The notes: generated by a model not told the origin, from the sequence alone. A DNA stretch of 7,544 bases from Massiliimalia sp964370215 (GCA_964370215.1 CAYJIM010000089.1:1-7544); one strand, 5' to 3'; shown: positions 1 to 5,160, numbered from the stretch's first letter. Made by a program: numbers and translations.

Positions 1-19
1 GGGACGGGTCACCCGTCCT
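1..19 (+). repeat. GTAGGG hairpin element cut by the window edge
   Basis: GGACGGGT (2-9) and ACCCGTCC (11-18) form a perfect 8-bp palindrome with one base between. The leading GGG would be the end of a GTAGGG tag lying just outside the window. It overlaps the last four codons (Q-D-G-stop) of the 500-residue PH gene on the other strand. Confidence 0.6.
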
Positions 20-1511
20 GATGGATTGTTTGGATCCACCGACGGGTTTCAGCCAGATCCAAATTGGTGATGGTGATGCGATGCCGACCCTCACCGTATA
101 ACCAAATCACCAAATCGCAGGCGGCGACCTTTCGCTGAAACAAATCCTGCTCATAGCCGATTTTACTAATCATCGCATGGGGGATACAGCCTTGCAAAAT
201 GACAAAGCCCTTTGTTGTATAAAAGGAAATCCCTTTGTCGTCAGCCCCCACCCCGTTGTGAAACAGCCCATACCCACGGGTAATCGCCCAAACAGCAAGG
301 GGGATTTCGGCAAAAATACAGAGTAAGAGCATGGTTTGGTCAAAACTGTCAAACACCCACTGCAACCAGAAAAAGAAGACAAAGACCAGTGCCATCACAC
401 AAACGGGCAGAAACAAAAATCGCCACACTGCTTGTCGTTTTGGTTTGATCGTTGCTCTTAGCACCGAAAACTCCGGCAGAAGCAGTTTCATGTTTTCCAA
501 AATGGTGCGTTTGGTCGCCATGGGGATGAGCAAGTTATGGTCACCATGCTTGATGCCGTATCCTGTGCAGAACAGGCGCACCACCGACACACCCATCAGT
601 AACGTCATAAAATTTTGCACAAACAAAAGGGTACGAATGCGTGCACAGCAAAGTGTGGTGCGTTGGCGGTCAATCAGGCCGGATTCAATTTCCATCAATG
701 TCCCCTGTCGCACTGCACCAAACCGCATGGTTTTCAAAAGATTACGGCAAAAGGAGACAAACCACGTGCCCCCGACCAGCAAAAACAGCGTGGTAATGAT
801 GGGTGGAACCACCGAAGTAACCGCCACCAATGCCCCCACCTGATCCACCAATTGGCCGGTCAAATCCTGCCCAACCACCCGGCTGATGTTGGGGCCTACT
901 GCGATGAGGTAGATCGCCCCTGCCACCGAATTGGAGGACAACAGGGCAAACAGCGCCAACGTGCGCCCCCTTGGGGTATAGCGGTGACGACTGCGTGCTT
1001 TGTCCAAAAGGGGGCGCTTGAAACGGGCGGCGACAAAAGCGGCCTGCTTGGTTGTGAGGGTAATGGCAAAATCTGCATGGTTGGGAAGCCCCCCTTCGGT
1101 GTCGATGCGCACCCGTACCGCTCCGAGTGGTTTGAAGTACCACGGGCGATAGAGACAAACCGAGGTGATGTGGCAGTAAGCAAGGTACTGGTGGGATTTC
1201 AAGACAATCCCTTTGCGGATATAAATCCCCTCTTCGGTACAGAGAAAGGAGATGCGCCACCAGCGGTAAATGCCCAACAGTGTGACCAGTACCAGCATCA
1301 ACAGTGACAAGCGAATACTGGACAGAAAGGAGAAAATTTCTCCCCCTTGCCAGGTGCGCAACATCTGCCAACCGGCGTGAATGATGGGGACGAGGAGCAA
1401 AAAGAGATATCGGGACATCATTTCAATGATATAAACAGGATGCACAAACAGCCAACTTCCCTTTGGTTGTTCGGGGCTTTTTGGCGGCTTGGTTGATTTT
1501 TTTCGAATCAT
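9..1511 (-). CDS. Large multi-pass PH-domain (DUF304, YdbT-like) membrane protein
   Basis: This 500-residue membrane protein has three repeats of the bacterial PH-like fold (DUF304/bPH2), at about residues 88-165, 265-345 and 412-498, each introduced by a pair of hydrophobic segments (about 32-50 and 68-84; 184-205 and 227-254; 366-386 and 391-411). Size and layout match the YdbT family; B. subtilis YdbT is about 490 residues. The N-terminus is basic and proline-rich (KKSTKPPKSPEQPKG). Its ATG overlaps the TGA of the smaller PH gene by 4 nt (ATGA), and GAGGTGA inside that gene (1516-1522) is the ribosome site, so the two are translationally coupled. YdbS/YdbT pairs are membrane proteins whose molecular role is poorly defined; stress or bacteriocin resistance has been proposed for relatives. 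The last codons (Q-D-G-stop) lie inside a palindromic repeat that runs to the window edge. The family is clear; the function is not. Confidence 0.85.
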   Translation of the reverse strand: MIRKKSTKPPKSPEQPKGSWLFVHPVYIIEMMSRYLFLLLVPIIHAGWQMLRTWQGGEIFSFLSSIRLSLLMLVLVTLLGIYRWWRISFLCTEEGIYIRKGIVLKSHQYLAYCHITSVCLYRPWYFKPLGAVRVRIDTEGGLPNHADFAITLTTKQAAFVAARFKRPLLDKARSRHRYTPRGRTLALFALLSSNSVAGAIYLIAVGPNISRVVGQDLTGQLVDQVGALVAVTSVVPPIITTLFLLVGGTWFVSFCRNLLKTMRFGAVRQGTLMEIESGLIDRQRTTLCCARIRTLLFVQNFMTLLMGVSVVRLFCTGYGIKHGDHNLLIPMATKRTILENMKLLLPEFSVLRATIKPKRQAVWRFLFLPVCVMALVFVFFFWLQWVFDSFDQTMLLLCIFAEIPLAVWAITRGYGLFHNGVGADDKGISFYTTKGFVILQGCIPHAMISKIGYEQDLFQRKVAACDLVIWLYGEGRHRITITNLDLAETRRWIQTIHQDG

Positions 1512-1996
1512 ACCGTCACCTCGCCGTCGGTGTCGACCTGCCCGTGATTGATGAAGTGTTCGAGGGTGACCGCCTCCCCTCGTTCAAGGGTGGGGAATAG
1601 GATCATCGCCCCACTGCCCACCACAACCACCACACTAAAACGGGTGGCAAAGAGGTTGGGTAGATCCAGTCGATTGAGGTAGACGATATGCGCCCTGGAA
1701 AGCCACTGTTCCCGCTTCAAAAATACGCCACGGCGAACAAGGAGGTGTTGTGGGGTCAAGCTGTATCGAAAATTGCGGTGCGCCGTGGGCAGATAAAACA
1801 GCGCCAAAAACAACCAGATGAGGAGCAGCCCTAGCCACAGCCATCCCTTGAGTGAGAGGTCGAGGAGTGGCAAAAACAGGGTGGTCAAAGAGGCAAGCGC
1901 CATCGCCAAAAACAGCACAGCTTGCCACATATGCCCCACCTGTTTGGACAGTGGTTTCCACCCGAAACAGGGTGAAAGTGATGCCTTTGTCGACAT
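1508..1996 (-). CDS. Small PH-domain (DUF304, YdbS-like) membrane protein
   Basis: This 162-residue protein has two transmembrane helices (about 23-43 and 50-70) and one bacterial PH-like domain (about 77-150). The domain opens with YSLTPQHLLVRRGVFLKRE, the typical strand-turn-strand start of DUF304 in which a residue pattern of the form RxGhhxxxxxhhxxxxhhxh leads to the ..IVYLNR.DLPNLFATR segment. B. subtilis YdbS is about 159 residues, so it is full length. The ATG at 1996 has a perfect AAAGGAGG at 2003-2010, and no upstream in-frame start is as well placed. It is the first gene of a two-gene operon with the 500-residue PH protein (4-nt overlap). Known family: YdbS and YdbT occur as a pair and probably form a membrane complex. 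Inference: the same pairing holds here. The ligand or process is unknown. Confidence 0.85.
   Translation of the reverse strand: MSTKASLSPCFGWKPLSKQVGHMWQAVLFLAMALASLTTLFLPLLDLSLKGWLWLGLLLIWLFLALFYLPTAHRNFRYSLTPQHLLVRRGVFLKREQWLSRAHIVYLNRLDLPNLFATRFSVVVVVGSGAMILFPTLERGEAVTLEHFINHGQVDTDGEVTV
1516..1522 (-). promoter_or_regulatory. Ribosome binding site of the large PH gene, inside the upstream CDS
   Basis: GAGGTGA on the minus strand lies in the last codons of the small PH gene, 4 nt before the ATG of the large one. Together with the ATGA overlap it points to coupled translation. Confidence 0.6.
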
Positions 1997-1998
1997 GG

Positions 1999-2010
1999 TT
2001 TTCCTCCTTT
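1999..2010 (-). promoter_or_regulatory. Ribosome binding site of the small PH gene
   Basis: AAAGGAGG on the minus strand ends 6 nt before the ATG at 1996. It is a near-perfect anti-16S match and fixes the start of the PH operon. Confidence 0.8.
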
Positions 2011-2134
2011 TGAAATGGTGTTGTCATCAAAACAACTCTTTTGATTTTATTAGTATATGGCAAATCAGGCATGAAAATGTCCAATTGTGTTGATGAAAGG
2101 ACTAACGACACCAAACGGCGCATAGCATGTAGCA

Positions 2135-2147
2135 GTAGGGGTGACCG
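2135..2147 (+). repeat. Possible decayed GTAGGG element
   Basis: GTAGGGGTGACCG looks like a tag joined to the right-arm end (GTGACCG) of the 3022-type element, with the middle of the hairpin missing. It lies 36 bp before an intact copy. Confidence 0.3.
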
Positions 2148-2170
2148 ACTGAAAAGTGAAGAGTGAATAG

Positions 2171-2195
2171 GTAGGGACAGGGCTCTGCTCTGTCC
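2171..2195 (+). repeat. GTAGGG hairpin element upstream of the deacetylase gene
   Basis: GTAG plus GGACAGGGC (2175-2183), loop TCT, GCTCTGTCC (2187-2195): a 9-bp stem with one G-T pair. The 25 bases are identical to the copies at 3083 and 3676. It ends 25 bp before the deacetylase RBS, so it may lie in that gene's 5' leader. Confidence 0.75.
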
Positions 2196-2220
2196 TCCTA
2201 TGATTTTTCACATCGTGGTA

Positions 2221-2229
2221 AAGGAGGAA
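2221..2229 (+). promoter_or_regulatory. Strong RBS fixing a TTG start
   Basis: AAGGAGGAA lies 5 nt before TTG at 2235 (7 nt from the GGAGG core). The frame from this TTG carries the signal anchor and the NodB domain. The next in-frame ATG codons fall inside the hydrophobic segment, so TTG is the better start. Confidence 0.75.
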
Positions 2230-2234
2230 TTGCA

Positions 2235-2990
2235 TTGTATCGATTACGTGGACGACAATTGTTGGTACTGACGGTGGTGTTTTTTTCGGTGACGCTTCTG
2301 ACCATGGCAATGATTGGTGGGGTCACGACCCACACCTCCGCATCTCCCAAAGAGGTACCCATTTATGCGGTGGAAACAAAAGATCAGCAAAAGCTTGTGT
2401 CCTTAACGATCAATTGTGCGTGGGGAAATGAGGATATACCGAGCATCCTCGACACCTTAAAGACCTATGAGGTGACCGCCACTTTTTTTCTGGTGGGGGA
2501 TTTTGTTGAAAAGTTTCCTGACAGTGTCACCGCCATCGCCGATGCCGGTCATGAACTGGGCAATCATTCCGACACCCACGCGGATTTTGCCACCCTTTCG
2601 GCAGCAGACATCCTAGCAGAGGTGGACGGTTGCAACCAAAAAATCGAAGCGCTCACCGGCACGACACCCACTTTGGTACGCCCACCGTCCGGCTCGTACA
2701 ACAATACGGTGGTGCAGACCATCCGACAACATGATATGGAAGTCATCCAGTGGAGCTTGGACTCGCTAGACTGGAAAGGCACCACGCCAAAGGAAATGCA
2801 GTCGCGCATTCTGCCAAACCTCACCTATGGTGATATTCTATTGTTTCACAATGACACCGATTATACCGCCGAAGCACTCACCACCCTCATTCCAAACATC
2901 CAAGCGGCAGGCTATACCTTTGTACCGGTGGGGGAGTTGCTGTTAAAAGAAAGTTCCGGCATCGACCACACCGGCAGACAGTTGCCGTAA
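2235..2990 (+). CDS. Membrane-anchored polysaccharide deacetylase (NodB domain, PdaB-like)
   Basis: This is a 251-residue carbohydrate esterase family 4 protein. A single N-terminal hydrophobic segment (about 8-31) should act as signal anchor, putting the NodB domain (about 54-235) outside the membrane. Family motifs: motif 1 is LTINCAWG (57-64); motif 2 is HSDTH (111-115), the metal-binding H-x3-H; motif 3 is RPPSG (149-153); motif 4 is SLDSLDW (174-180); motif 5 is LLFHND (202-207). In CE4 enzymes motif 1 normally carries the catalytic Asp (TFDDG, or FDxxWG in PdaB-like proteins); here that position is Asn60. The metal histidines and motif 5 His205 are kept. The length fits PdaB-type sporulation/peptidoglycan deacetylases. 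TTG is chosen as start because GGAGG lies 7 nt upstream and no ATG fits. The gene stands alone, convergent with the aminotransferase gene. Family certain; substrate (peptidoglycan or another N-acetylated glycan) and activity unproven. Confidence 0.88.
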   Translation: MYRLRGRQLLVLTVVFFSVTLLTMAMIGGVTTHTSASPKEVPIYAVETKDQQKLVSLTINCAWGNEDIPSILDTLKTYEVTATFFLVGDFVEKFPDSVTAIADAGHELGNHSDTHADFATLSAADILAEVDGCNQKIEALTGTTPTLVRPPSGSYNNTVVQTIRQHDMEVIQWSLDSLDWKGTTPKEMQSRILPNLTYGDILLFHNDTDYTAEALTTLIPNIQAAGYTFVPVGELLLKESSGIDHTGRQLP

Positions 2991-3021
2991 CAGCGCAGCG
3001 CCTGCATTTCCTCCCGTTTTT

Positions 3022-3047
3022 GTAGGGTCACGGCTTGCCGTGACCGC
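3022..3047 (+). repeat. GTAGGG hairpin element
   Basis: Tag GTAG, then GGTCACGGC (3026-3034), loop TT, GCCGTGACC (3037-3045): a perfect 9-bp stem. Identical to the copy at 3615. Confidence 0.85.
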
Positions 3048-3082
3048 ATTTCACCCTCACTGTCCATTGGTGATGTGTTTTT

Positions 3083-3107
3083 GTAGGGACAGGGCTCTGC
3101 TCTGTCC
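3083..3107 (+). repeat. GTAGGG hairpin element
   Basis: Arms GGACAGGGC and GCTCTGTCC around TCT. Same 25 bases as at 2171 and 3676; preceded by CATTGGTGATG (3065-3075) and a T run. Confidence 0.85.
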
Positions 3108-3148
3108 TTTCTCCATTTTCACATCCGATTCATTGGGGGATGAATAAC

Positions 3149-3172
3149 GGATGGGTCAAGACCCATCCCTAC
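3149..3172 (-). repeat. GTAGGG hairpin element, inverted
   Basis: GGATGGGTC (3149-3157), AA, GACCCATCC (3160-3168), then CTAC, so the GTAGGG tag reads on the minus strand. Perfect 9-bp stem; identical to the copy at 3742. Confidence 0.85.
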
Positions 3173-3195
3173 AGAACCATATGTTCATCAACATC

Positions 3196-3221
3196 GTAGG
3201 GTCGGGTCTTGACCCGACCGC
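3196..3221 (+). repeat. GTAGGG hairpin element
   Basis: Arms GGTCGGGTC (3200-3208) and GACCCGACC (3211-3219) around TT: a perfect 9-bp stem. Identical to the copy at 3789. Confidence 0.85.
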
Positions 3222-3244
3222 AATGCCTGCGGACGCTGTCCGCT

Positions 3245-3269
3245 GTAGGGGCGATTCACGAATCGCCCG
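3245..3269 (+). repeat. GTAGGG hairpin element
   Basis: Arms GGGCGATTC (3249-3257) and GAATCGCCC (3260-3268) around AC: a perfect 9-bp stem. The counterpart at 3838 differs by one base in the right arm. Confidence 0.85.
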
Positions 3270-3309
3270 AGGTCGCCCTGATGAGTCGTTTTCATTGGTG
3301 ATGAATGGC

Positions 3310-3334
3310 GGGCGGATATGGAATCCGCCCCTAC
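3310..3334 (-). repeat. GTAGGG hairpin element, inverted
   Basis: GGGCGGAT (3310-3317) pairs with ATCCGCCC (3323-3330) across a 5-nt loop, followed by CTAC. It is preceded by CATTGGTGATG (3293-3303), which on the minus strand becomes the element's tail. Confidence 0.8.
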
Positions 3335-3400
3335 CCTGTGACGGGGTGGTTTGTGATGAACAGGGTCGGGTTTGGTGGGATCGGACACGGCACACGGCGG

Positions 3401-3424
3401 CAAAAAACATCGGAATGTTTTTTG
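3401..3424. repeat. AT-rich perfect hairpin in the repeat cluster
   Basis: CAAAAAACAT (3401-3410), loop CGGA, ATGTTTTTTG (3415-3424): a perfect 10-bp stem with no GTAGGG tag. It is the first of three palindromes in the spacer between the duplicated blocks. The T run is inside the stem, so it is not a standard terminator. Confidence 0.55.
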
Positions 3425-3431
3425 AAATGCA

Positions 3432-3445
3432 ACCGCCCTGGCGGT
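3432..3445. repeat. GC-rich palindrome in the repeat cluster
   Basis: ACCGCC, CT, GGCGGT: a 6-bp stem. A related motif (GGCGGT, GCT, ACCGCC) occurs at 7469-7483. Confidence 0.45.
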
Positions 3446-3479
3446 GTGTGTTTCGATGTAGGTTGGTGCGGTTGCAACA

Positions 3480-3500
3480 ACAATCGGCAATACCGATTGT
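3480..3500. repeat. Hairpin in the repeat cluster
   Basis: ACAATCGG (3480-3487), loop CAATA, CCGATTGT (3493-3500): a perfect 8-bp stem without the tag, shortly after a GTAGG at 3458-3462. Confidence 0.5.
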
Positions 3501-3554
3501 CCGCCGTGTGCAGGCCTCGGGTTCATCCCCCGCTTGAATGGGTGATCGGTTTTT

Positions 3555-3578
3555 GTAGGGGCGACCTGTGGTCGTCCG
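3555..3578 (+). repeat. GTAGGG hairpin element
   Basis: Arms GGGCGACC (3559-3566) and GGTCGTCC (3570-3577) around TGT, with one G-T pair. The tail GTGGTTCATTCGTCGTTTT is the clearest example of the family's 3' flank. The leader TGGGTGATCGGTTTTT recurs 60 bp downstream, before the 3615 copy. Confidence 0.8.
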
Positions 3579-3614
3579 TGGTTCATTCGTCGTTTTGGTG
3601 GGTGATCGGTTTTT

Positions 3615-3640
3615 GTAGGGTCACGGCTTGCCGTGACCGC
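3615..3640 (+). repeat. GTAGGG hairpin element
   Basis: Same sequence as the element at 3022; first element of the second block copy. Confidence 0.85.
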
Positions 3641-3675
3641 ATTTCACCCTCACTGTCCATTGGTGATGTGTTTTT

Positions 3676-3700
3676 GTAGGGACAGGGCTCTGCTCTGTCC
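3676..3700 (+). repeat. GTAGGG hairpin element
   Basis: Same 25 bases as at 2171 and 3083; second element of the second block copy. Confidence 0.85.
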
Positions 3701-3741
3701 TTTCTCCATTTTCACATCCGATTCATTGGGGGATGAATAAC

Positions 3742-3765
3742 GGATGGGTCAAGACCCATCCCTAC
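3742..3765 (-). repeat. GTAGGG hairpin element, inverted
   Basis: Same sequence as the inverted element at 3149; third element of the second block copy. Confidence 0.85.
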
Positions 3766-3788
3766 AGAACCATATGTTCATCAACATC

Positions 3789-3814
3789 GTAGGGTCGGGT
3801 CTTGACCCGACCGC
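3789..3814 (+). repeat. GTAGGG hairpin element
   Basis: Same sequence as the element at 3196; fourth element of the second block copy. Confidence 0.85.
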
Positions 3815-3837
3815 AATGCCTGCGGATGCTGTCCGCT

Positions 3838-3862
3838 GTAGGGGCGATTCACGAATCGTCCG
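3838..3862 (+). repeat. GTAGGG hairpin element, mosaic copy
   Basis: The left part matches the 3245 element; the right end (TCGTCCGTGGTTCA, 3856-3869) matches the 3555 element. Arms GGGCGATTC and GAATCGTCC pair with one G-T. Its tail CGTTTT (3875-3880) runs into the TAA stop of the aminotransferase gene. Confidence 0.8.
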
Positions 3863-3878
3863 TGGTTCACACCCCGTT

Positions 3879-5039
3879 TTATCGGGCAAGGGCTGCAATC
3901 AAACGGTCGATGGCAAGCTGTAGTGTCGCAGGGTCGGTGGCGAGATTGAGGCGCAGATGGGTGTCTGCAGGGTCACCAGAAAAGGCTTCGCCATAGGAAG
4001 GGGCAAGTTTACACCTTTCCTGCATCACAGGGCGCAGGCGGTCGGCAGTCAGGTAGGCACCGAAATCGACATAGGCAAGATAAGTGCCCTGCAGCGGGGT
4101 GACAACCACATCGGGCAGTGCCGCTTCTAGCTGTGTTTTCAAGCTGTTGTACTGTTTCTCAACAAAGGAAAGTAGGGAGGTAAGCCAGTCCTTGCCGTGT
4201 GTGTAAGCGGCCTCGGTGGCGAGGTATCGCAGAATAGAGCCATCCTCAATACCGAGGTAAGCACGGTACTCCTGAAATGCCGCACGCAAGGTCGGATCTT
4301 CGATGATGGCAAAGGAGTGGTGCAGTCCTGCCAGATTGAAGGTCTTGCTTGCTGCCGTCAAACTGATGAGTTTTTCGGAAGGGGCGACAAGGCGCATCGG
4401 GATGTGCTGATGACCCGACAGGACAAGGTCCTGATGGATCTCGTCGCTCACCAAGTAGAGATCGTATTTTTCACAGAGGGCGACCACCTGCGACAGCTCG
4501 TCCTTTGTCCAGACACGCCCCACCGGATTGTGAGGGGAGCAAAAGAGCCACATTTTGACGTTGTGGGCAACGATGAGTCGCTCCACCTCGGCAAAGTCAA
4601 TGGTAAAATGTCCGTTGTTGTTTTGCAATTTGCTTTCAATGAGGGTACGTCCACTCTCCCTGACACTGCTTGCAAACGGTGGATAGAGTGGGGTGAGGAT
4701 CAAGCAGGCATCGGAAGGGTCGGTAAAGCGCTGAATGCTCCAGCGCAGTCCCGGCACCACCCCCGGCATGGAGACAAGCCATTCCTTTTGAATGGCGTTT
4801 TGGTGGCGCTCTTGTTGCCATGCGACAACAGCGTCAAAATAGCTTTCGGGCAGTTTTGCATAGCCGTAGACGTTGTGGGCAACACGTGCCGACAGCGCTT
4901 CTTCGACGGCTTTGGGGCAACGTATGTCCATATCCGCCACCCAAAGGGCGATCAAATCAGCGTTTCCGTACAGGTCGAACAGGCCATCCCATTTGTCACA
5001 GTGGGTGTTCAGACGGTTGATAAATTGTAATGATTCCAT
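3879..5039 (-). CDS. MalY/PatB-family PLP aminotransferase (cystathionine beta-lyase type)
   Basis: This is a 386-residue fold-type I PLP enzyme. Residues are numbered from the ATG at 5039. The N-terminal LWVADMDIRCP (32-42) and VYGYAKL (57-63) segments are hallmarks of the MalY/PatB subgroup. PLP pocket: Tyr119 in TPLYPPF, Asn171 in CSPHNPVGR, Asp199 in SDEIHQD, the Schiff-base Lys232 in AASKTFNLAG, and Arg363 in HLRLNLA for the substrate carboxylate. E. coli MalY is 390 residues with its lysine near 233, so this is full length. The family cleaves C-S bonds of cystathionine or cysteine and can transaminate; beta-C-S lyase in methionine/cysteine metabolism is the likely role, in the cytoplasm. 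The start at 5039 has AAAGGAAAA upstream; a longer frame from TTG at 5087 would run through a terminator-like hairpin and is rejected. The TAA stop touches the end of a hairpin-repeat tail. It is a single gene, separated from the kinase gene by 170 bp. Confidence 0.9.
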   Translation of the reverse strand: MESLQFINRLNTHCDKWDGLFDLYGNADLIALWVADMDIRCPKAVEEALSARVAHNVYGYAKLPESYFDAVVAWQQERHQNAIQKEWLVSMPGVVPGLRWSIQRFTDPSDACLILTPLYPPFASSVRESGRTLIESKLQNNNGHFTIDFAEVERLIVAHNVKMWLFCSPHNPVGRVWTKDELSQVVALCEKYDLYLVSDEIHQDLVLSGHQHIPMRLVAPSEKLISLTAASKTFNLAGLHHSFAIIEDPTLRAAFQEYRAYLGIEDGSILRYLATEAAYTHGKDWLTSLLSFVEKQYNSLKTQLEAALPDVVVTPLQGTYLAYVDFGAYLTADRLRPVMQERCKLAPSYGEAFSGDPADTHLRLNLATDPATLQLAIDRLIAALAR

Positions 5040-5044
5040 AAAGA

Positions 5045-5053
5045 TTTTCCTTT
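5045..5053 (-). promoter_or_regulatory. RBS deciding the aminotransferase start
   Basis: AAAGGAAAA on the minus strand has its AGGA core 8 nt before the ATG at 5039. This supports the 386-residue start over the 402-residue TTG reading. Confidence 0.65.
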
Positions 5054-5065
5054 GCTGTATATAGC

Positions 5066-5096
5066 AAAAGGCATTTGCATGGCGCAAATGCCTTTT
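5066..5096. terminator. Perfect 13-bp hairpin, terminator-like on the plus strand
   Basis: AAAAGGCATTTGC (5066-5078) pairs perfectly with GCAAATGCCTTTT (5084-5096) around the loop ATGGC. On the plus strand six T follow the GC-containing stem, a classical intrinsic terminator shape, yet no plus-strand gene lies upstream. On the minus strand the stem is followed by four T and then GC, so it may also weakly stop transcripts from the kinase gene. It sits 27 bp before the aminotransferase ATG, so it could equally be a 5' leader hairpin of that gene. Confidence 0.6.
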
Positions 5097-5107
5097 TTAA
5101 TTGTATC

Positions 5108-5113
5108 GTAGGG
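5108..5113 (+). repeat. Vestigial GTAGGG tag without hairpin
   Basis: GTAGGG followed by TTTATGCG, with no complementary arm. It lies 53 bp before the next tag (5161), similar to the 47-66 bp spacing of the main cluster, and is followed by GTGGTGAATG. It is probably a decayed copy. Confidence 0.3.
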
Positions 5114-5160
5114 TTTATGCGAGTGGTGAATGTCTATAGCATCATCGTAATATTGCTGCT

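Larger units (their letters stand above)
3016..3265 (+). repeat. Direct repeat, copy 1 (five-element block)
   Basis: This stretch recurs at 3609-3858 (offset 593) without gaps and with a single mismatch (C at 3234, T at 3827). It contains five hairpin elements in the orientation order plus, plus, minus, plus, plus. Beyond 3265 the copies diverge. Confidence 0.92.
3609..3858 (+). repeat. Direct repeat, copy 2 (five-element block)
   Basis: Second copy of the block at 3016-3265. Its left end joins the GGGTGATCG leader shared with the element at 3555; its right end passes into TCGTCCGTGGTTCA, which also matches the 3555 element rather than copy 1. Confidence 0.92.
3016..3880. repeat. Cluster of twelve GTAGGG hairpin elements between convergent genes
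   Basis: The whole stretch between the deacetylase stop (2990) and the aminotransferase stop (3879) lacks a credible gene; frames open here run through palindromes and show no protein-like composition. It holds twelve hairpin elements, at 3022, 3083, 3149, 3196, 3245, 3310, 3555, 3615, 3676, 3742, 3789 and 3838, spaced about 47-66 bp within runs, plus an unlike palindrome group at 3401-3500. Those at 3149, 3310 and 3742 point to the minus strand. Linkers recur too: GGTGATNNGTTTTT before tags and a TTCATNC-type motif after hairpins, the latter partly the reverse complement of CATTGGTGATG. No conventional terminator with a T tract is evident for either flanking gene, so the hairpins may serve that role. 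Confidence 0.8.

Noticed and set aside
2052..2084. Minus-strand promoter for the PH operon (TTGGAC ... TATACT)
   Set aside because: Spacing between the two boxes is 21 bp, too long for a standard sigma-A promoter; no better pair was found, so no promoter is called.
2991..3015. Intrinsic terminator directly after the deacetylase gene
   Set aside because: Only a short GCGCAGCGC palindrome and no T tract before the first GTAGGG element.
3151..3586. Open frames on both strands inside the repeat cluster
   Set aside because: They run through the palindromes, have no RBS and no protein-like pattern; palindromes avoid stops by chance.
3016..3880. CRISPR array (regular spacing of about 50-65 bp)
   Set aside because: The constant part is only GTAGGG plus loose flanks, the variable parts are themselves palindromes, some elements are inverted, and linkers are repeated. 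No cas gene is in the window.
5040..5087. Longer N-terminus for the aminotransferase from TTG at 5087
   Set aside because: The extra 16 residues would be encoded in the hairpin and the RBS; ATG at 5039 has a good RBS and gives the family's usual length.
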